A stretch of DNA of 64,000 bases, from assembly GCA_002839185.1 (NCBI GenBank), contig PGXO01000008.1:1-64000 (forward strand). The letters are read 5' to 3'. The stretch comes from Synergistetes bacterium HGW-Synergistetes-1 (GTDB lineage: Bacteria; Synergistota; Synergistia; Synergistales; Synergistaceae). The notes under the pieces are model-generated. The model was not told where the DNA came from. It did not search any database and saw nothing but the letters and a program-made list of their open reading frames with translations. Within the stretch, counting starts at the first letter, position 1. Every line of letters begins with the position of its first letter. This document shows positions 60,886 through 64,000 of the stretch, in pieces. A program made the position numbers and the translations under genes.

Positions 60886-61905
60886 TTAGCGTTTGGGTTC
60901 TATTTCAACATCTTTATTGAAAACATACTGGTCAAACATATTCAGTTTCGTTGCTTTTTCAAAAACTGCTGTTGCAACCGCAACATCCATTGCTCCGGTA
61001 CCGATTGGGATACATACTATCCTTTCGTTGTTCTTGACCTTTCCGTCTATCTTTCCACAGACGACTTCCCCAATAGTTCCGGTTATCATTTCCTGCTTAA
61101 ATTTGCCCTGATCAACCACGCTTTTCAGTGCACCCCTATGCATTGTTTGGCCTATAGAATCAACAAATACTTTATCCGCACACAGAAGAAGTTCATCTTC
61201 ACACTCAGTAAATGACCCCATAGGGAAAACTATCTGGCCCGGTTTGATCCAGGAGCTTTTGATGAACTTGTTCCTTCCATGAGTTACCGAAACTACTATG
61301 TCTGCCTCTTTTGGTACATCTTCCGCTGATGCAGCTGCACAAATTTCTGTCTTGACGACCTTTGACATCTCATCAATATATTTCTTTACGGCTTCAGGGT
61401 TGATGTCATAAATGACAACTTTTTCAATATCGAATACCTCTGCGAAAGCCATTAACTGCGTCCTGCCCTGAGCCCCTGCTCCATAAATGCCCAACTTGAT
61501 TTTCTTCCTGCCGGATATGTATTTTGCGGCAACAGCAGCCTGTGCTCCGGTCCTGTAATTAGTTATCTGCTCTCCGTCAACAATACATCTAAAAATCCCT
61601 GTTTCCGGATCAAATAACAAAATTAGGGCAATTATGTACGGCAGCCCCCATGAAGGATTGTTCAAAGATCCTCCTACGCATTTGATGCCTGCACTTTTTT
61701 TGCTATGAATATACGCAGGCATTGCATTGAGGCCATTTTTATAAGGAGGCCATTCTGCATCTTCACCAAGTTCCAAAGTTATTTTGGTGGGACAGATAAC
61801 CTCACCTTTGCCCCATCCGTCAAAAGCATCTTCACACGCTGCGACAGTATCTTTCATCGTCAGCAGCTCTTTTACCATTTCTGCGTTGATAAGTTTACAC
61901 GGCAT
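60886..61905 (-). CDS. Ornithine cyclodeaminase/mu-crystallin family protein
   Basis: 339 residues. Rossmann GIYGAGAQGRTQLMAFAEVF, substrate region GLPYIIALILLFDPETG, TNYRTGAQAAVAAKYIS, EADIVVSVTHGRNKFIKSSW. Members are ornithine cyclodeaminase, ketimine reductase or alanine/opine-type dehydrogenases. With an opine dehydrogenase and aminotransferase nearby, an amino-acid or cyclic imine step is likely. First gene of the minus operon, divergent from its probable regulator. Confidence 0.87.
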   Translation of the reverse strand: MPCKLINAEMVKELLTMKDTVAACEDAFDGWGKGEVICPTKITLELGEDAEWPPYKNGLNAMPAYIHSKKSAGIKCVGGSLNNPSWGLPYIIALILLFDPETGIFRCIVDGEQITNYRTGAQAAVAAKYISGRKKIKLGIYGAGAQGRTQLMAFAEVFDIEKVVIYDINPEAVKKYIDEMSKVVKTEICAAASAEDVPKEADIVVSVTHGRNKFIKSSWIKPGQIVFPMGSFTECEDELLLCADKVFVDSIGQTMHRGALKSVVDQGKFKQEMITGTIGEVVCGKIDGKVKNNERIVCIPIGTGAMDVAVATAVFEKATKLNMFDQYVFNKDVEIEPKR

Positions 61906-62012
61906 CTCTTCTACCTCCCGAATATCTTTTTTTAGTTCCGAAACAAATAATCTCTTATTACTTTTTACATGATTTACGGCAGTAATTTAACAAGATAAAA
62001 CAGTAAATCCCA

Positions 62013-62074
62013 AATTGTACATACCTGTTTAAATATCCTACAATTATAATATACATCTATTTTTAATATGTCAA
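62013..62074 (-). promoter_or_regulatory. Promoter and dyad of the cyclodeaminase operon
   Basis: TTGACA (62069-62074), 17-bp spacer, TATTAT (62046-62051). Downstream, AATTGTA (62013-62019) and TACAATT (62039-62045) form a widely spaced dyad over the start region, a candidate site for the adjacent FadR-type regulator. Confidence 0.6.
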
Positions 62075-62194
62075 CAACTCTTTCTGAATTTTCTGATTAC
62101 GCCATCTGATTTATTTTGATAAATGTTGTCATAAAGAGGAGATCCAGTTTAAAATGGTAACGATAAAGGTCCAACTTTGAGAGGAGAAATAACA

Positions 62195-62932
62195 TTGCTA
62201 AGGCCCGTTATGAGAAAAACTCTTTCACAGACGATACTATTAGAAATAATAACGGCGATAAAAAATGGATTATGGCAACCCGGAGAAAGAGTTCCCAGTG
62301 AAAAAGAGCTGGCTGACTCTTTTTCTGTCAGCAGAAATTCTGTAAGAGAGGCGATAAAAACTCTCAATAACATGAACATACTCGAATCCAGACCGGGACA
62401 GGGAACCTTTCTTTCTAAAGATGCTGTCAGATATATTCTTTCTTCTGAATTGATTGAAGACGGGTACAGGGATGCAAGTTTATTTGAAATAACTGAAATC
62501 AGGGCACTATTGGAAGCACAGAGCGCTTATTGGGCCGCTGAAAGAGCTACTGATGATGAGATGGAGGAACTAAAGCATATCTTGGTCATTGCACAAAAAA
62601 GCAGAAGTGATACTATGCAGGAACAAGACAGGGTACATTATTTATTTCATGACACGATAGTAAAGCTTGCAAAAAACTCTTTTGTTGTAAGGCTTCTTTC
62701 TTCGATCCAAGCTGAAATTGCAGCACAAAGATCAAAATTTGATGATATGTCGCCTGTAGACATATCAGAACTTATCCAGGATCAGGAAGAAATAATCAGC
62801 TGTATTCTACAAAGAAAGCCCGTAAAAGCGAGAGAGGCAATGACCAAACACCTCAATAAGGGTTTGATGCTGATCGCTGTAAACGCATCCGACATTAATA
62901 CTATCTCCGATAAGCGAACTATACAGCATTAG
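62195..62932 (+). CDS. GntR/FadR-family regulator
   Basis: 245 residues. Winged helix LLEIITAIKNGLWQPGERVPSEKELADSFSVSRNSVREAIKTL and RPGQGTFLS; C-terminal FCD domain from about 85. TTG 62195 follows AGGAG by 8 bases; TTG 62177 would contain that site. Divergent from the cyclodeaminase-permease operon, its likely target. Confidence 0.9.
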   Translation: MLRPVMRKTLSQTILLEIITAIKNGLWQPGERVPSEKELADSFSVSRNSVREAIKTLNNMNILESRPGQGTFLSKDAVRYILSSELIEDGYRDASLFEITEIRALLEAQSAYWAAERATDDEMEELKHILVIAQKSRSDTMQEQDRVHYLFHDTIVKLAKNSFVVRLLSSIQAEIAAQRSKFDDMSPVDISELIQDQEEIISCILQRKPVKAREAMTKHLNKGLMLIAVNASDINTISDKRTIQH

Positions 62933-63010
62933 TCTCACTTATCCCATTTTTTGAATTTTGATGTCAGGCTGACCTTTGTTGGATCAGTGAAAATATTATT
63001 AATATTTGAC

Positions 63011-63027
63011 TGAAATGTTACATTTCA
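63011..63027. promoter_or_regulatory. 17-bp palindrome upstream of hemerythrin gene
   Basis: TGAAATGT-T-ACATTTCA, perfect, preceded by TTGACT (63006-63011). A probable operator for a nitrosative or redox stress regulator; which one is unknown. Confidence 0.5.
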
Positions 63028-63148
63028 TTTTTTGGCCTTTTTTGGGGTTCTACTTAACCTCTCCACAACCGATATACAGGTCAACATTTCTCGGTTAAAA
63101 TCTTAAGTGCAATGTTGAACAATTTTTAATGTTTGGAGGAGGATTTTC

Positions 63149-63703
63149 ATGAAAGCTACTGAGGCACTGAAACATGAACATGAGGCAGTGAAGCTCATGA
63201 TGCGAATTATGGAAGCCATCTCTGCCAGGATAAGATCAGGACTAAAAGTTCAGCGTCAGGATCTGGACAATATGACAGATTTCCTTAGGGTCTTCGTTGA
63301 TCGCTGTCACCACGCCAAAGAAGAAGAGATACTCTTTCCGATTCTTGAAGAGGCCGGAATACCCAAAACAGGTGGCCCTATCGGCGTAATGCTTGCCGAA
63401 CACGAACAGGGAAGGGAGTACACCCGCAACATAAGCCGAAACCTTATAAACTTTGAAGCTGCAGATAACTCCCGGGCTATGGAGCTCTCAAACAACATGA
63501 AGGCCTACATCGAGCTCCTGGATGAACACATCCTAAAAGAGAATGATGTCCTCTTCCAAATGGCAGATAAGGTGCTTACTGAGGAAGTTCAGGAGAAACT
63601 TTATGATCGTTTTGAGGAACTCGAAGAAGAAGTGATCGGGCTCGGAAAACACGAAGAACTGCACAAAATGCTCGAAAAAATGAGCGCTATTTATCTAACT
63701 TAA
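63149..63703 (+). CDS. Hemerythrin HHE-domain protein
   Basis: 184 residues, four-helix bundle. Iron ligands in LKHEHEAVKLMM, DRCHHAKEEEILFPILEE, LAEHEQGREY and LLDEHILKENDVLF. Binds a non-haem di-iron centre; in anaerobes linked to oxygen or NO handling and iron-cluster repair. ATG follows GGAGGAGGATTTTC. Monocistronic. Confidence 0.92.
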   Translation: MKATEALKHEHEAVKLMMRIMEAISARIRSGLKVQRQDLDNMTDFLRVFVDRCHHAKEEEILFPILEEAGIPKTGGPIGVMLAEHEQGREYTRNISRNLINFEAADNSRAMELSNNMKAYIELLDEHILKENDVLFQMADKVLTEEVQEKLYDRFEELEEEVIGLGKHEELHKMLEKMSAIYLT

Positions 63704-63705
63704 CA

Positions 63706-63737
63706 AAAGGCGGCTGCGCGCGGCTGCCGCCTTTTTG
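63706..63737. terminator. Bidirectional terminator
   Basis: AAAGGCGGC...GCTGCCGCCTTTTT hairpin; the reverse strand also ends CCTTTTGTT. Confidence 0.8.
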
Positions 63738-63881
63738 ATCATTTAATATACACTTGTCCGTGCTGCAATACCTTACAGCACAACAACAGTCAAAGGTTTT
63801 GTCCATCCCTTCTCTCCCCCATATTTTCCGAGCAAGGAATTAAGTAACTCGCTTATACCTGTCAGAGTGTTCAAATATTTA

Positions 63882-64000
63882 CTAAAATTTGTTAACATAA
63901 AACAGTGTAAGAAGTAGCGTTGCTGTCAGTGTCAGAATAAGGCAGTTGTTCATTCTGTTTGCTTTATTCTTTATCGACTTGCTCCATCCCTGAATCTCCC
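63882..64000 (-). CDS. Possible C-terminal end of a membrane protein, cut by the window edge
   Basis: A frame open from the right edge ends at 63882. Its last residues form a hydrophobic helix (LILTLTATLLLTLFYV) followed by NKF. Too short for assignment; could be a chance frame. The remainder from 63738 holds no other gene I trust. Confidence 0.3.
   Translation of the reverse strand, partial: EIQGWSKSIKNKANRMNNCLILTLTATLLLTLFYVNKF

Noticed and set aside
63687-63806. 39-codon minus-strand ORF with strong GGGGGAG site and Cys-rich start (FDCCCAVRYC)
   Set aside because: It reads through a bidirectional terminator into the end of the hemerythrin gene and no gene follows on that strand; kept only as a possibility.
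1-64000. CRISPR arrays, insertion sequences, prophage or integrase genes
   Set aside because: I saw no regularly spaced repeats, transposase or integrase motifs, or attachment-like repeats at the tRNA-Thr.

Overview
The window looks like a chromosomal segment of an anaerobic, amino-acid- and organic-acid-fermenting bacterium. The gene mix fits the phylum Synergistota best: two phenylacetate-CoA ligases, HydF of [FeFe]-hydrogenase maturation, a glycyl-radical enzyme, TRAP and MadLM sodium-dependent transporters, a lone decarboxylase beta subunit, and many TTG/GTG starts behind strong purine-rich ribosome sites. That placement is inference; the few bases of 16S rRNA present cannot settle it.

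Layout. At 1-28 the 5' end of a 16S rRNA gene leaves the window to the left, with its promoter at 282-310. At 0.5-2.8 kb lies a NarL-type two-component pair and a 28-residue membrane peptide. From 2.8 to 13.4 kb runs a metal/metalloid island: hgcB and hgcA (corrinoid protein and ferredoxin of mercury methylation), an ArsC-type arsenate reductase, two ArsR repressors, a two-gene split permease, two further ArsP-like permeases, thioredoxin-type proteins, a CcdA-like electron carrier, a tandem universal stress protein, a DUF2703 protein and a 54-residue cysteine-cluster protein. Several units carry their own, different, inverted-repeat operators. At 13.5-14.1 kb is an Hsp20 gene under a CIRCE element.

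From 14.1 to 22.7 kb there is a cyclic beta-1,2-glucan synthase divided into two genes. A tRNA-Thr follows, then two phenylacetate-CoA ligase genes, each preceded by the same arrangement: promoter, strongly initiated short leader ORF, terminator, then the ligase. At 26.5-35.0 kb is an almost complete histidine pathway: hisZGBA-hisIE-hisHF on the plus strand, hisD, hisC and a HAD phosphatase on the minus strand. The phosphatase is a good candidate for the missing histidinol-phosphatase.

At 35-46.8 kb are housekeeping and redox genes: a Nim-like flavoprotein, CNNM/CBS transporter, S41 peptidase, hydF with a TM1266-type ACT regulator and an orphan solute-binding protein, rubredoxin-like protein, flavin reductase, cation diffusion facilitator, PatB-like lyase and madLM. 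At 47-55.7 kb lies a regulated catabolic system: a glycyl-radical enzyme with its activase, an EamA permease, a FadR-type repressor and a DctPQM TRAP importer. Three related operators, each directly downstream of a -10 box, tie the enzyme operon, the permease and the importer to the repressor. At 55.7-62.9 kb is a second amino/opine-acid cluster (lone decarboxylase beta subunit, aminotransferase, opine dehydrogenase, YfcC-like permease, ornithine-cyclodeaminase homologue, FadR regulator). A hemerythrin-domain protein and a partial minus-strand ORF close the window.
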